From Bacteroidales bacterium (GTDB taxonomy: Bacteria; Bacteroidota; Bacteroidia; Bacteroidales; UBA932): 47,162 nucleotides of DNA. Positions within the stretch are counted from its first letter, which is position 1; every line of letters begins with the position of its first letter. Below are positions 8,497 through 15,765 of this stretch, piece by piece. Below the pieces are notes generated by a model. The model made no database searches. It had not been told where the DNA came from and saw only the letters and a program-made list of their open reading frames with translations. The stretch lies in NCBI GenBank assembly GCA_022508605.1, contig JAFLUX010000005.1:1-47162 (forward strand), read 5' to 3'. Both the position numbers and the translations under genes were made by a program.

Positions 8497-8778
8497 ATCA
8501 AGCAGTTTTAAAGTGGTCTCAGTTAGCTGCCGGCCCGAAGCTTGTCTATAAAATTATAGAAAGTGCGGGTCACCTCAACTCTTACTTTACAACTTGGCTC
8601 TGGACTGCCGCGGAACGAGTAAGAATAGATTATGCTCACACTTTCTGCTATAGCGTGGGCATAAGCCCATTATATAGCCAGTGAGAGCGTTTCACTCTTC
8701 CTGTTCCTTGAATTGTCCAGATTCAGTTGTACGGAATCGCTAAACGCTTTCTAATATGTACGCTGCGCTATGCAGCAC
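8497..8778 (-). ncRNA. Candidate structured RNA: about 280-nt leader of the accessory operon
   Basis: Read on the minus strand, the leader forms: a 5' hairpin (8776-8772 with 8766-8762); an arm closed by AGCGTTT/AAACGCT (8748-8742 with 8692-8686) that contains TTCC/GGAA (8736-8733 with 8707-8704) and TGAAT/ATTCA (8725-8721 with 8713-8709); a hairpin 8678-8647 with GGGC/GCCC and GCTATA/TATAGC stems; a 10-pair stem AGAAAGTGTG/CGCACTTTCT with one wobble (8646-8637 with 8567-8558) enclosing a 9-pair stem (8626-8618 with 8586-8578). The loop CTGGAC (8720-8715) is exactly complementary to GTCCAG (8605-8600), a possible kissing contact. CTCAC/GTGAG (8685-8681 with 8639-8635) would compete with the long stem. 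It may be a cis-regulator or a processed RNA part of the system. No match to a family I know. Confidence 0.5.
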
Positions 8779-8780
8779 GG

Positions 8781-8811
8781 CAAATATAGTGATTTATTTT
8801 TATGCAACAAA
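8781..8811 (-). promoter_or_regulatory. Promoter of the accessory operon (TTTG, 19 bases, TATATTTG)
   Basis: On the minus strand TTTG (8811-8808) is followed after 19 bases by TATATTTG (8788-8781), an excellent fit to the Bacteroidota -33/-7 consensus. Transcription should start near 8776, exactly at the first hairpin of the structured leader. Confidence 0.7.
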
Positions 8812-8889
8812 GGGCCTATTAGACATTTTGGGGGATAAGGGCCGGGGGCGATAAAGTTTTTTCGGAGACCGCCAAACGCCCACATTACC

Positions 8890-8924
8890 AAAAAAAGAAA
8901 ACGGAGAAGATTGCTCCTCTCCGT
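8890..8924 (-). terminator. Terminator after tRNA-Leu(GAG)
   Basis: Minus strand ACGGAGA (8924-8918) pairs with TCTCCGT (8907-8901) and is followed by a T-rich run (8900-8890). It lies directly past the tRNA 3' end, so the tRNA unit is insulated from the operon promoter further on. Confidence 0.65.
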
Positions 8925-8930
8925 CTTTCG

Positions 8931-9013
8931 TGCGGCAGGTGAGACTCGAACTCACACAGGCCAACGCCCACTACCCCCTCAAAGTAGCGTGTCTACCATT
9001 TCACCACTGCCGC
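8931..9013 (-). tRNA. tRNA-Leu (anticodon GAG)
   Basis: 83 nt. The acceptor stem GCGGCAG pairs perfectly with CTGCCGC, with discriminator A. The anticodon stem CTACT/GGTAG holds the seven-base loop TTGAGGG, whose middle reads GAG. A long variable arm and the T-arm GTGAG-TTCGAGT-CTCAC are present, as expected of a class II leucine tRNA. CCA is not encoded. The 3' end points toward the AT-rich accessory block, the usual orientation for tRNA-targeted integration. Confidence 0.95.
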
Positions 9014-9030
9014 AATCTACTTTGGGACTG

Positions 9031-9038
9031 CAAAATTA
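9031..9038 (-). promoter_or_regulatory. -7 element for tRNA-Leu(GAG)
   Basis: TAATTTTG on the minus strand, 17 bases before the tRNA 5' end, fits the phylum's -7 consensus TAnnTTTG. It shares the short intergenic space with the divergent queH promoter. Confidence 0.55.
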
Positions 9039-9070
9039 AATATAATTACGAAATTCGCAAAAATATTTTG

Positions 9071-9078
9071 ATATCTTT
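9071..9078 (+). promoter_or_regulatory. -7 element for queH
   Basis: TATCTTTG, a full match to TAnnTTTG, lies 16 bases before the ATG at 9095. This decides the start, since codons further upstream would not be transcribed from it and lie inside the tRNA gene. Confidence 0.6.
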
Positions 9079-9094
9079 GCCCAAATTTTTGCCC

Positions 9095-9682
9095 ATGCTG
9101 CAATTGGAAGTTCCGGGAGGCGCGGCCGAAGTCCTGCTCCACAGTTGTTGCGCACCATGCTCCGGTGCGGTGGTCGAGTGTCTGCTGGGCTGCGGCATAA
9201 GGCCGGTGGTATTTTTCAGCAATTCCAATATAGTGCCCTACGAAGAGTATCTGCTCCGTAAGTCGGAGCTTGAGCGCTACTGCCGCTCTTTGGGCGTGGA
9301 AACGGCGGAAGACGAGTATGATCATGCGGAGTGGCTTCGTAATGCGGCACCATCCTCCACGCTCCAGGCGGCCCCGGAGCGGGGCCCGCGATGCCTGCGC
9401 TGTTTCAGTTTCCGCCTTCGCAGGGCCGCGGCATTTGCGGCCGGACGCGGAATCCCGGTCCTCACCACCACCCTCGCGTCTTCGCGGTGGAAAAGCCTGG
9501 AGCAGGTGGACGAGGCGGGCCGGGCTGCCTGCGAGGGTACCGGCGTGACATGGTGGGGGCAGAACTGGCGCAAGGGCGGGCTGCAACCCCGGAGGGCCGA
9601 AATAATACGCGAGCAGAATTTCTACAATCAGAATTGGTGCGGCTGCGAATTTTCCCGCAGGCTTGCGGATGTCGCCGGCTGA
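9095..9682 (+). CDS. queH: Epoxyqueuosine reductase QueH
   Basis: 195 residues. QueH reduces epoxyqueuosine to queuosine in tRNA, the last step of Q synthesis, and is the cobalamin-independent replacement of QueG. The family's cysteine clusters are visible: HSCCAPCSG near the N-terminus, CLRCFSFRL in the middle and NWCGCEFS at the C-terminus; these hold an iron-sulfur cluster and a second metal site in the characterised Thermotoga enzyme. FFSNSNIVPYEEYLLR and TTTLASSRWK are also family-typical. The start is the ATG 16 bases after the -7 box; an open frame runs further upstream but through the tRNA gene. Followed after 28 bases by the DUF4294 gene with its own promoter. Confidence 0.9.
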   Translation: MLQLEVPGGAAEVLLHSCCAPCSGAVVECLLGCGIRPVVFFSNSNIVPYEEYLLRKSELERYCRSLGVETAEDEYDHAEWLRNAAPSSTLQAAPERGPRCLRCFSFRLRRAAAFAAGRGIPVLTTTLASSRWKSLEQVDEAGRAACEGTGVTWWGQNWRKGGLQPRRAEIIREQNFYNQNWCGCEFSRRLADVAG

Positions 9683-9698
9683 TGGCCCAAATTTTGCG

Positions 9699-9706
9699 TA
9701 TCTTTG
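9699..9706 (+). promoter_or_regulatory. -7 element for the DUF4294 gene
   Basis: TATCTTTG ends only four bases before the GTG at 9711, so the transcript would begin at or next to the start codon. The spacing supports the GTG start and a leaderless or nearly leaderless message. Confidence 0.5.
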
Positions 9707-9710
9707 CGGC

Positions 9711-10439
9711 GTGAAAAAATCAGGTCTCATACTGGCCTTCTTAGCCATCGTGTGTGCAGGACTCGGGGCCCAGACCCCGAAAGGCTATCCGATGTACTAT
9801 CAGGTGGAGGGCAATGACACCACCTTTTACGACACGCTTGATCCTATATGGGTGTTCCCGCGTGGGCGCGGCTTCAAAAAAAACGGGGACTGGCGCAAAG
9901 AATACAAGCTGATATACAACTTCAACAAAGTCTACCCATATGCGCTCGTGGGGCGCAAGATGATGGCCCAGGTGGACAGCACGCTGGCTGCCGACGTGTC
10001 CAAGCGTTCCCAGCGCAACCAGTATATCAACCAGGTCGAGAGAGAACTGCTCTCGCTGTTCACAAAGGACATAAAACAGATGACGACGACGCAGGGCTTC
10101 GTCCTCATGCGTCTGATAGACAGGGAATGCGGGCTAAGCGCCTACGAAATCATCAAGGAGTACGAGAGCGGTTTTGCCGCGAACTTCTGGCAGGTGATTG
10201 CGAAACTTTTCTCCCACGACCTCAAGATACGGTACGACCCGAAGGGGCGCGATGCGAAGCTGGAAGAGCTGGTGTCGATATGGGACAGCGGCCAATGGGA
10301 CCAGTTCTATTATTCCGTCTTTTTCGAGCCTCCGCGGAAAACGGTCATCAAGACGGACCGCCTGCAAAGCGAGGTGAAAGACAAAAACAAGCCGAAAGAC
10401 GGCGGGGCGCGGAAGCCGAAACGGCAGCGTCAGGGTTGA
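9711..10439 (+). CDS. DUF4294 family exported protein
   Basis: 242 residues from a GTG start. A signal peptide (KKSGLILAFLAIVCAGLGAQ) precedes the DUF4294 signature: DTTFYDTLDPIWVFP, then the tyrosine-rich RKEYKLIYNFNKVYPYALVGRKM and a helix ending in RLIDRECGLSAYEIIKEYESGFAANFWQ. The family is restricted to Bacteroidota and has no known function. The C-terminal tail is Lys/Arg-rich and looks disordered. The start is chosen because the residues before it (an open frame from 9663) lie upstream of the promoter. Its 3' end overlaps the convergent lpxH stop by 10 bases, leaving no space for a conventional terminator. Confidence 0.8.
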   Translation: MKKSGLILAFLAIVCAGLGAQTPKGYPMYYQVEGNDTTFYDTLDPIWVFPRGRGFKKNGDWRKEYKLIYNFNKVYPYALVGRKMMAQVDSTLAADVSKRSQRNQYINQVERELLSLFTKDIKQMTTTQGFVLMRLIDRECGLSAYEIIKEYESGFAANFWQVIAKLFSHDLKIRYDPKGRDAKLEELVSIWDSGQWDQFYYSVFFEPPRKTVIKTDRLQSEVKDKNKPKDGGARKPKRQRQG

Positions 10440-11164
10440 AATACTTCGAGACTTCCGTTTGCAGAGTCGAACACGGCATGCGGAAGACCTCCTGAAATCC
10501 AGTCTTTCAAAACGATGAGCCGGGTCCCGGTGGGCAGCGGCATGTCTACGGCATCGTGGTAATGCCCGAAAATGCAGAAGTCTATGTGCTGGCGCTCCGA
10601 CTGTTGCAGCGCAAATCTGTAAAGGACCTCGTCCTCTCCCCTGAAATGGTAAGCCCCGTGGCTCTTGCGGTTGTTTTTCGACCAGCCTGCGCCGAGTCGG
10701 AATGCAATCCACGGATGCAGGGTGCTGAACAGTTTCTGCAGGGGGCGGCACTTGAAAATCACGTTCAGCAGACGGTATCCCGGACGCGCGCCCCCGAGTC
10801 CGTCCCCGTGTCCGAGACAGAATACCCTGCCTCCGAGTTCGAGCACCATGGGCTGCCGGCAGCGCTGCATGCCGAGGCTCTCGAAAAACGAATAGCACCA
10901 TATATCGTGGTTGCCCGGAAAGAAATACACCTTCACCCCGGCATCCATGAGGGCGATGAACTCTGCGACGACGCGGATGCCCTCGCGGGGCACCACGTCG
11001 CGGTATTCGTACCAGAAATCCCAGATGTCCCCGAGAAGATACAGGGCCTCCGCATCCCGCGGGATGCTTTTCAGAAATCCCGTGAAGCGCTGCTCCCGCT
11101 CTTTCGGGTCGGCGGAGGCGAGGCCCAGGTGTACGTCGGAGACGAAGTAGCTGAGAGTTCTCAT
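10430..11164 (-). CDS. lpxH: UDP-2,3-diacylglucosamine diphosphatase LpxH
   Basis: 244 residues. LpxH hydrolyses UDP-2,3-diacylglucosamine to lipid X in lipid A synthesis, at the inner face of the cytoplasmic membrane. All metallophosphoesterase motifs are present: SDVHLG (residues 8-13), LLGDIWDFW, FFPGNHDIW, LGHGDG and FGHYHDA, which bind the two metal ions. The start ATG overlaps the uppP stop by one base (TGATG), so translation is probably coupled. It is the last gene of ftsX-DUF3098-uppP-lpxH. In many Bacteroidota the same operon continues with truB and queA instead of lpxH. Confidence 0.9.
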   Translation of the reverse strand: MRTLSYFVSDVHLGLASADPKEREQRFTGFLKSIPRDAEALYLLGDIWDFWYEYRDVVPREGIRVVAEFIALMDAGVKVYFFPGNHDIWCYSFFESLGMQRCRQPMVLELGGRVFCLGHGDGLGGARPGYRLLNVIFKCRPLQKLFSTLHPWIAFRLGAGWSKNNRKSHGAYHFRGEDEVLYRFALQQSERQHIDFCIFGHYHDAVDMPLPTGTRLIVLKDWISGGLPHAVFDSANGSLEVFQP

Positions 11165-11988
11165 CAGGCCAGGAACAGGAGTACCGCCAGACCGGCAATG
11201 GCGCAGTAGAGGCCGAACCATTTAAGTTTGGCGCGGCGCACGAGCGCTACCATGGCCTTGCATGCGAAAAGCCCTGACAAGAATGCCGAGACGAAGCCGA
11301 GCAGCAGGGGAGCGATGTCGACTGAAGATGCCCCCAAGTCGCCGCCGACGATGTCGAGGAAACTCTCTCCGAGTATGGGCACGAGCACCATGAGGAATGA
11401 GAACTGCGCCATGGACTCCCTTTTCACGCCGCAAATCAGTCCGGTGCTTATCGTGGTGCCGGAGCGGGACAGCCCGGGGATTACGGCCAAAGCCTGCCCG
11501 ATTCCGGTTGCGAAAGCCTGTCCGAAGCTGATGCCGTTCCGTGCGGGGCTTCCGTTGCCCGCAGGGCCGAGGGCGCCGTTTGCCGTCCCTGATGATTTCC
11601 AGTCGGAGAATGCCAGCAGAGCGGCGGTTATTAGCAATGCTGCTCCGACCACGTAGAGAGAGCCGAAAGCCGCTTCCACTGCGTCCTTGAAGAAGACCCC
11701 GACGATGAACACCGGAATCATGGATACGCAGAGTTTCGCGACATAGTCAGTCTCGTCGTTGTAGCTGAAGCGGAAAAGCCCGCGGAGCAGCCGCGCGATT
11801 TCCTTGCGGAATACGACTATGGTCGCGAGCGCCGTGGCGGCGTGCACCGCCACCTCGAAAACCAGGTCCTCGGAAGGCTCCGTGCCCAGCAAAGCCCTGA
11901 ATATGGCCAGATGTCCGCTGCTGCTTACGGGAAGAAATTCGGTAAGGCCCTGTACGAGCCCCAGAACTATAGCTTGCAACCAGTCCAT
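11164..11988 (-). CDS. uppP: Undecaprenyl-diphosphatase UppP (BacA)
   Basis: 274 residues, multi-pass membrane protein. It dephosphorylates undecaprenyl pyrophosphate to recycle the lipid carrier of cell-wall synthesis and gives bacitracin tolerance. The start QAIVLGLVQGLTEFLPVSSSGH carries the catalytic E/QxxxE region, and PGLSRSGTT is the second conserved motif. A Gly/Ala/Asn-rich insert (about 150-168) lies in a loop. The ATG at 11988 is chosen because it starts directly with the family's MDW sequence and lies one base past the stop of the DUF3098 gene; an open frame of 16 further residues overlaps that gene. Confidence 0.93.
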   Translation of the reverse strand: MDWLQAIVLGLVQGLTEFLPVSSSGHLAIFRALLGTEPSEDLVFEVAVHAATALATIVVFRKEIARLLRGLFRFSYNDETDYVAKLCVSMIPVFIVGVFFKDAVEAAFGSLYVVGAALLITAALLAFSDWKSSGTANGALGPAGNGSPARNGISFGQAFATGIGQALAVIPGLSRSGTTISTGLICGVKRESMAQFSFLMVLVPILGESFLDIVGGDLGASSVDIAPLLLGFVSAFLSGLFACKAMVALVRRAKLKWFGLYCAIAGLAVLLFLA

Positions 11989-11989
11989 G

Positions 11990-12229
11990 TCAGTCTTTCT
12001 GTACTTCGTCCGGGTCGAACTTGCCCATGATGGCAATTATCACCACCACTATCCCCGCGATGATGACGAGGGGCGCCGCCACGATGCGGCGGAAATCGAA
12101 CATGGCATAATTGAACACATTGGGGTCGGAACTGCCGCCCCCGGTCATGAGTACATATCCGGCGGCCATGGTGAGCACGCCGGCGAGCAGGACTTTTATA
12201 CCCTTGCGGGTCATGGCCATTTTTTTCAT
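11990..12229 (-). CDS. DUF3098 small membrane protein
   Basis: 79 residues with two membrane helices: GIKVLLAGVLTMAAGYVLMTGG and RIVAAPLVIIAGIVVVIIAIM, joined by GSSDPNVFNYAMFDFRR. This matches DUF3098, a Bacteroidota family nearly always found between ftsX and uppP; its job is unknown but the context points to envelope or division. ATG at 12229 follows the ftsX stop after two bases, and the stop is one base before uppP. Confidence 0.85.
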   Translation of the reverse strand: MKKMAMTRKGIKVLLAGVLTMAAGYVLMTGGGSSDPNVFNYAMFDFRRIVAAPLVIIAGIVVVIIAIMGKFDPDEVQKD

Positions 12230-12231
12230 AA

Positions 12232-13110
12232 TCAATAGTAAAGTTGGTCTTTGTCGAGGGATGTCAGTTTGTTAACGACGAAATACGTGCTCACGACGCA
12301 AATCAGCACGCCGCAGAGCAGCACCGTGCCGGCCACTATGGCGAGGGACTCCGGCCCTATCACGTCTGCGAGCTGGGGGAAAGAACGCCTTACCAGCACC
12401 AGCACGCCGGCGAGCAGCAGCAGGGCGAGCACCGAAGAAAGCAGCCCCTGCACCACCGCGCCCCTCATGAAGGGCTTGCGTATGAATGCCCTGGTGGCCC
12501 CCACGAGCTGCATCGTGTGCACGGTGAAGCGGCGGGAAAAGACATTAAGCCTCACAGTGTTGTTTATCAATACGAAAGAGATGAACAGCATCAGGGCGAT
12601 GAATATGCCCAGCACCAGCGATATCTTGGCCAGGTTGCTTGTCAGCGCTTCCACGAGCGACTGCTGGTATTCCACCTCCTCGACAGTCGGCGACGCTGCA
12701 AGGGCGCGGCGCACGAAGGCAACGCTGTCCGGCGAAACGTAGTCTGCCTGCAGCGTGATTTCCACGGACACCGGCACCGGCGACTCGGCGAACACCGAAA
12801 GAAAATCTTCCCCCAGCATTTTCTGCAGATCTGCGGTGCCTTCCTCCCGGCTCACTATCCGGGCGGCCTTTATGAACGGCAGCGTCTCCACGGACTTGCG
12901 GTATGCTTCCGCCTCGCTGTCTCCGGCCTCCGGCCTGAGTATGACGGAGAGCTGAAGATTTTCCTTGAAGTAGTCGGAGACTGTGCGCGCATTGACTATG
13001 AGCAGCGCCGCGATGCCTGTAAGCAGCAGCACCATGCTTATGCTTATTATGCTCGAAGCGTAGGCGTTGCGCAGCCTCCGGCGGATTATTCTGTTTTCTT
13101 CTTTCGACAT
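12232..13110 (-). CDS. ftsX: Cell division protein FtsX (ABC permease-like)
   Basis: 292 residues. FtsX with the ATPase FtsE transduces division signals to peptidoglycan hydrolases across the inner membrane. Topology fits: cytoplasmic N-terminus, first helix around SSIISISMVLLLTGIAALLIV, an extracytoplasmic domain of about 120 residues, then three helices (LGIFIALMLFISFVLI, LLSSVLALLLLAGVLVLV, SLAIVAGTVLLCGVLICVV). The motif NTVRLNVFSRRFTVHTMQLVGAT is typical of FtsX. ATG at 13110 is chosen over a TTG at 13131, because the -7 box TATATTTG (13136-13129) would place the transcript start downstream of the TTG. ftsE is not in the window. Confidence 0.92.
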   Translation of the reverse strand: MSKEENRIIRRRLRNAYASSIISISMVLLLTGIAALLIVNARTVSDYFKENLQLSVILRPEAGDSEAEAYRKSVETLPFIKAARIVSREEGTADLQKMLGEDFLSVFAESPVPVSVEITLQADYVSPDSVAFVRRALAASPTVEEVEYQQSLVEALTSNLAKISLVLGIFIALMLFISFVLINNTVRLNVFSRRFTVHTMQLVGATRAFIRKPFMRGAVVQGLLSSVLALLLLAGVLVLVRRSFPQLADVIGPESLAIVAGTVLLCGVLICVVSTYFVVNKLTSLDKDQLYY

Positions 13111-13128
13111 AGCATCCCAAATAGACTT

Positions 13129-13136
13129 CAAATATA
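13129..13136 (-). promoter_or_regulatory. -7 element of the ftsX operon
   Basis: TATATTTG on the minus strand, 18 bases before the ftsX ATG. It sits back to back with the promoter of the starch-synthase-like gene in a 70-base divergent spacer. Confidence 0.55.
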
Positions 13137-13166
13137 ATGAATTATCAATATTTCAAAAAAAATTCT

Positions 13167-13174
13167 TACCTTTG
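13167..13174 (+). promoter_or_regulatory. -7 element of the starch-synthase-like gene
   Basis: TACCTTTG ends six bases before the ATG at 13181, so the message has at most a few leader bases. Confidence 0.55.
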
Positions 13175-13180
13175 TACCTA

Positions 13181-13999
13181 ATGGCACAAGATGTTAAAAG
13201 AGTCCTGTTCGTCAACTCCGAGATGTCACCGTATCTCCCGGAGTCCCAAATCGCAAACATAGCCAGGCATCTGCCCCACGGCATACAGGAGCGCAAGAGG
13301 GAAATTCGTTCGTTCATGCCCCGCTACGGCTTCATCAACGAACGCAAGAATCAGCTGCATGAGGTCATACGGCTTTCCGGGATGAACATCATCATCTCGG
13401 ACGTGGACCATCCCCTCATCATCAAGGTGGCATCCATTTCCGCTGCCCGCCTGCAGGTGTACTTCATCGACAATGAAGATTATTTCCGCCGCAAGTTCAC
13501 TTTCGCCGACGAGGAGGGCAACTTTTTCGAGGACAACGACGAGCGCGCCATTTTCTTTGCAAGGGGAGTGCTTGAGACGGCAAAGAAGCTCCGCTGGGCC
13601 CCGGATATCATCCACTGTCAGGGATGGATTTCCCATCTCGTGCCGGCCTACCTCAAAAAGGCATACAAGGACGACCCCATCTTCTCGGCCAGCAAGATAG
13701 TCCTTTCCCTCTATGACGATGTGCCCGAGGCAGGCTTCCGGAGCGGATTCCCGGAGAAGGCGGCCTTCGGCGGACTGGACGCCTCCGACCTCTCCTTCCT
13801 TGAGGCCGCGGATGGCATAAATCTTGCAAAAACCGCCATCCAGTACGCTGACGGCGTGATTCTCGGCTCCCCGGACACCAATCCGGTACTGCTGGACTAT
13901 TGCGCGTCCCGCGAACTCCCTGTGCTGCCTTATGACGAGGCCGCCATAGGAGACGGGAGCTACATCGACGCGTACAATGCTTTTTACGACACGATTTGA
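13181..13999 (+). CDS. Stand-alone glycogen/starch synthase N-terminal (GT5) domain protein
   Basis: 272 residues, about half the length of a full glycogen synthase. The sequence follows the N-terminal Rossmann half of GT5 enzymes: VKRVLFVNSEMSPYLPES at the start, MPRYGFINERKNQLHEV, and DIIHCQGWISHLVPAYLKK (the usual HxHDW region reads HCQGW). The C-terminal ADP-glucose-binding half is missing, and the N-terminal KxGG substrate loop is not preserved, so glycogen synthesis by this protein alone is doubtful. Such short forms occur in Bacteroidota beside pantothenate genes and a DUF4270 gene; the DUF4270 gene indeed starts one base after this stop. Confidence 0.8.
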   Translation: MAQDVKRVLFVNSEMSPYLPESQIANIARHLPHGIQERKREIRSFMPRYGFINERKNQLHEVIRLSGMNIIISDVDHPLIIKVASISAARLQVYFIDNEDYFRRKFTFADEEGNFFEDNDERAIFFARGVLETAKKLRWAPDIIHCQGWISHLVPAYLKKAYKDDPIFSASKIVLSLYDDVPEAGFRSGFPEKAAFGGLDASDLSFLEAADGINLAKTAIQYADGVILGSPDTNPVLLDYCASRELPVLPYDEAAIGDGSYIDAYNAFYDTI

Positions 14000-14000
14000 A

Positions 14001-15707
14001 ATGAAATTTTCCTTTCATGCCATGGCTGCGGCCATGCTGTGCTGCATATCCTGTGTAGAAATCGATCCGGGGCTCGGCGGCAGCCTCATCCCGGTAGACC
14101 AGACATATACCATACATCCGGTAGAAGCCGAACTTCCGTACGGCTCCGTCAGCATGCAGCTGACCGATTCGCTTTCCGGATATTCCCAGACCCGCATCAC
14201 CATAGGCGCTATCAGGGACGGACGCTTCGGCCTCACCAGGCGCAGCTGCGCCCTCACTCTCGTGCCGGTGGTGGACTCACTCGACTTCGGCAACCTCGCG
14301 GCCGCCAAGATACAGCGTTTCCACTTCGCGGCAGCTTTCGACACCCTGTCCGTGTCCAAGGAAGACCAGCGCTACATACTCCAGGGCCTAAAAGTGCATG
14401 AGCTTGCCGCTCCGATAAATCCGTCCCGCGACTACGACTGCAACGGCAACACGGTGCAGGTCGACTACGGCAAGTCCGTGGTGAAAGGCAGCCCGGTGCT
14501 GACGGGGCGGGATTCGCTGTCTTTCGACTTCACGGAGGAATATGCCGGCAAGTTCCTGCAACTTAAGCAGTCCGACCTCGTGGACTTCGAGACGTACACG
14601 AAAAAAATCCCCGGAATACACATAACTACCAATGACCCTCCGGGACTGGGCGGCCGCATCAACATGTTCGAGGTGCAGACAGGCTACAACAGCTCCCTCG
14701 GGTATGTCACGGGCAACTATGCCATGCTCAACGTGCTGTGCGACTACGACTACGACGGGGTCGCCGAGACGGATACGGCGTTTTTCTTCGCATACGGTCT
14801 TACCGAGTTCGTGAAGCTCGACTCCCTTTTCGGCACCACCAGCCGGGGCAATTATCCTGAATATGGACTGAACCTCACGTACCACGAGACGCAGTCGCTT
14901 GCCGGGGACGCCGGCGAGGAGGTGATGATAGAGGGCGGCGGTGGCCTGAAACCGGTTGTTTCCGCGCTCGGACTGAAACACCTTGCGGAGGAGCTTATCG
15001 CGGCCGAGGGAGGGGATCCCGCGTCAGCCGTAATCAACAAGGCCACCATAGTGCTGCCTTTCCGTTTCCCCAACGACTACCGTGACATGGACAAATATCC
15101 CGTCATCCTGTCCCCGACTTGCCGGATACGCCAGAACGACTCCACGGTGGTGTTTGCCGGACTGACAGACTCGAGCTCTTCGGATGAGAACCAGGGAGAC
15201 ATCAACCGGAGCACCCTGTGCTATTCCCCGGACATCACATACCACCTGCAGGAGATACTCAAGATTCGGGAGACTCCCGTTGCGGGAGAGTCCGAAAGCG
15301 ACAAGGTGCGCCGCAGGATGCTGCTCGGCGGCGAATACGATATATGGTTCATCATCACCGCCATCGAGCAGGTGGAGAACGGAGGCTCGACGAACAGCTC
15401 GATGAATGACTACTATCAGATGCTTGCATACCAGCAGTACTACAACAGCATGTACGGCGGCTATGGATATGGCGGTTACGGCTACGGATACGGCGGCTAT
15501 GGTTATGGCTACGACCCGTATTCCAATTATTACAGCTATCTGATGATGGCCAGCATGTACAGCTCTTCCGGCTCGTCCACATCTTCCGTGGCCCGATTGG
15601 ACAAGGACCGCTTCTATTCTGCGACCCTGTACGGCCCCGGACATCCGGACCCTTCGCTCCGGCCCCGCCTCGAGCTGACATTCTCACTTGCAAATTCGGA
15701 AAAGTAG
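14001..15707 (+). CDS. DUF4270 family lipoprotein with Gly/Tyr-rich tract
   Basis: 568 residues. The N-terminus MKFSFHAMAAAMLCCISC is a lipoprotein signal with a likely lipidated cysteine at CISC, followed by GLGGSLIP, typical of DUF4270. The body is beta-rich with the conserved series ARLDKDRFYSATLYGPGHPDPSLRPRLELTFS at the end. The function is unknown; the family is Bacteroidota-specific and outer-membrane associated by prediction. Residues about 480-510 form a low-complexity tract of GGYGYG units, which I have not seen described for the family. One base separates it from the preceding gene, so both are probably cotranscribed; a terminator follows at 15733. Confidence 0.82.
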   Translation: MKFSFHAMAAAMLCCISCVEIDPGLGGSLIPVDQTYTIHPVEAELPYGSVSMQLTDSLSGYSQTRITIGAIRDGRFGLTRRSCALTLVPVVDSLDFGNLAAAKIQRFHFAAAFDTLSVSKEDQRYILQGLKVHELAAPINPSRDYDCNGNTVQVDYGKSVVKGSPVLTGRDSLSFDFTEEYAGKFLQLKQSDLVDFETYTKKIPGIHITTNDPPGLGGRINMFEVQTGYNSSLGYVTGNYAMLNVLCDYDYDGVAETDTAFFFAYGLTEFVKLDSLFGTTSRGNYPEYGLNLTYHETQSLAGDAGEEVMIEGGGGLKPVVSALGLKHLAEELIAAEGGDPASAVINKATIVLPFRFPNDYRDMDKYPVILSPTCRIRQNDSTVVFAGLTDSSSSDENQGDINRSTLCYSPDITYHLQEILKIRETPVAGESESDKVRRRMLLGGEYDIWFIITAIEQVENGGSTNSSMNDYYQMLAYQQYYNSMYGGYGYGGYGYGYGGYGYGYDPYSNYYSYLMMASMYSSSGSSTSSVARLDKDRFYSATLYGPGHPDPSLRPRLELTFSLANSEK

Positions 15708-15732
15708 CGACGCTTTGGTCCTCTTCCCATAT

Positions 15733-15765
15733 ACGCCGGATACGCCTCGCGTTTCCGGCGTTTTT
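15733..15765 (+). terminator. Terminator after the DUF4270 gene
   Basis: ACGCCGGA (15733-15740) pairs perfectly with TCCGGCGT (15754-15761) around a 13-base loop, followed by a run of T (to 15765). A textbook intrinsic terminator 25 bases after the stop codon. Confidence 0.8.

Noticed and set aside
8497..8778. Leader tested by eye as tmRNA, RNase P RNA, SRP RNA, 6S RNA or retron RNA
   Set aside because: Conserved landmarks of these RNAs are not visible and no reverse transcriptase is encoded nearby; it remains an unassigned structured RNA candidate.
10430..10439. Overlap of the convergent stops of the DUF4294 and lpxH genes as a sign of frameshift
   Set aside because: Both proteins have complete domains and plausible ends; a 10-base convergent overlap is ordinary.
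15440..15515. Short tandem repeats considered as a CRISPR or minisatellite
   Set aside because: The repeats are in frame, encode Gly/Tyr units and have no spacers.
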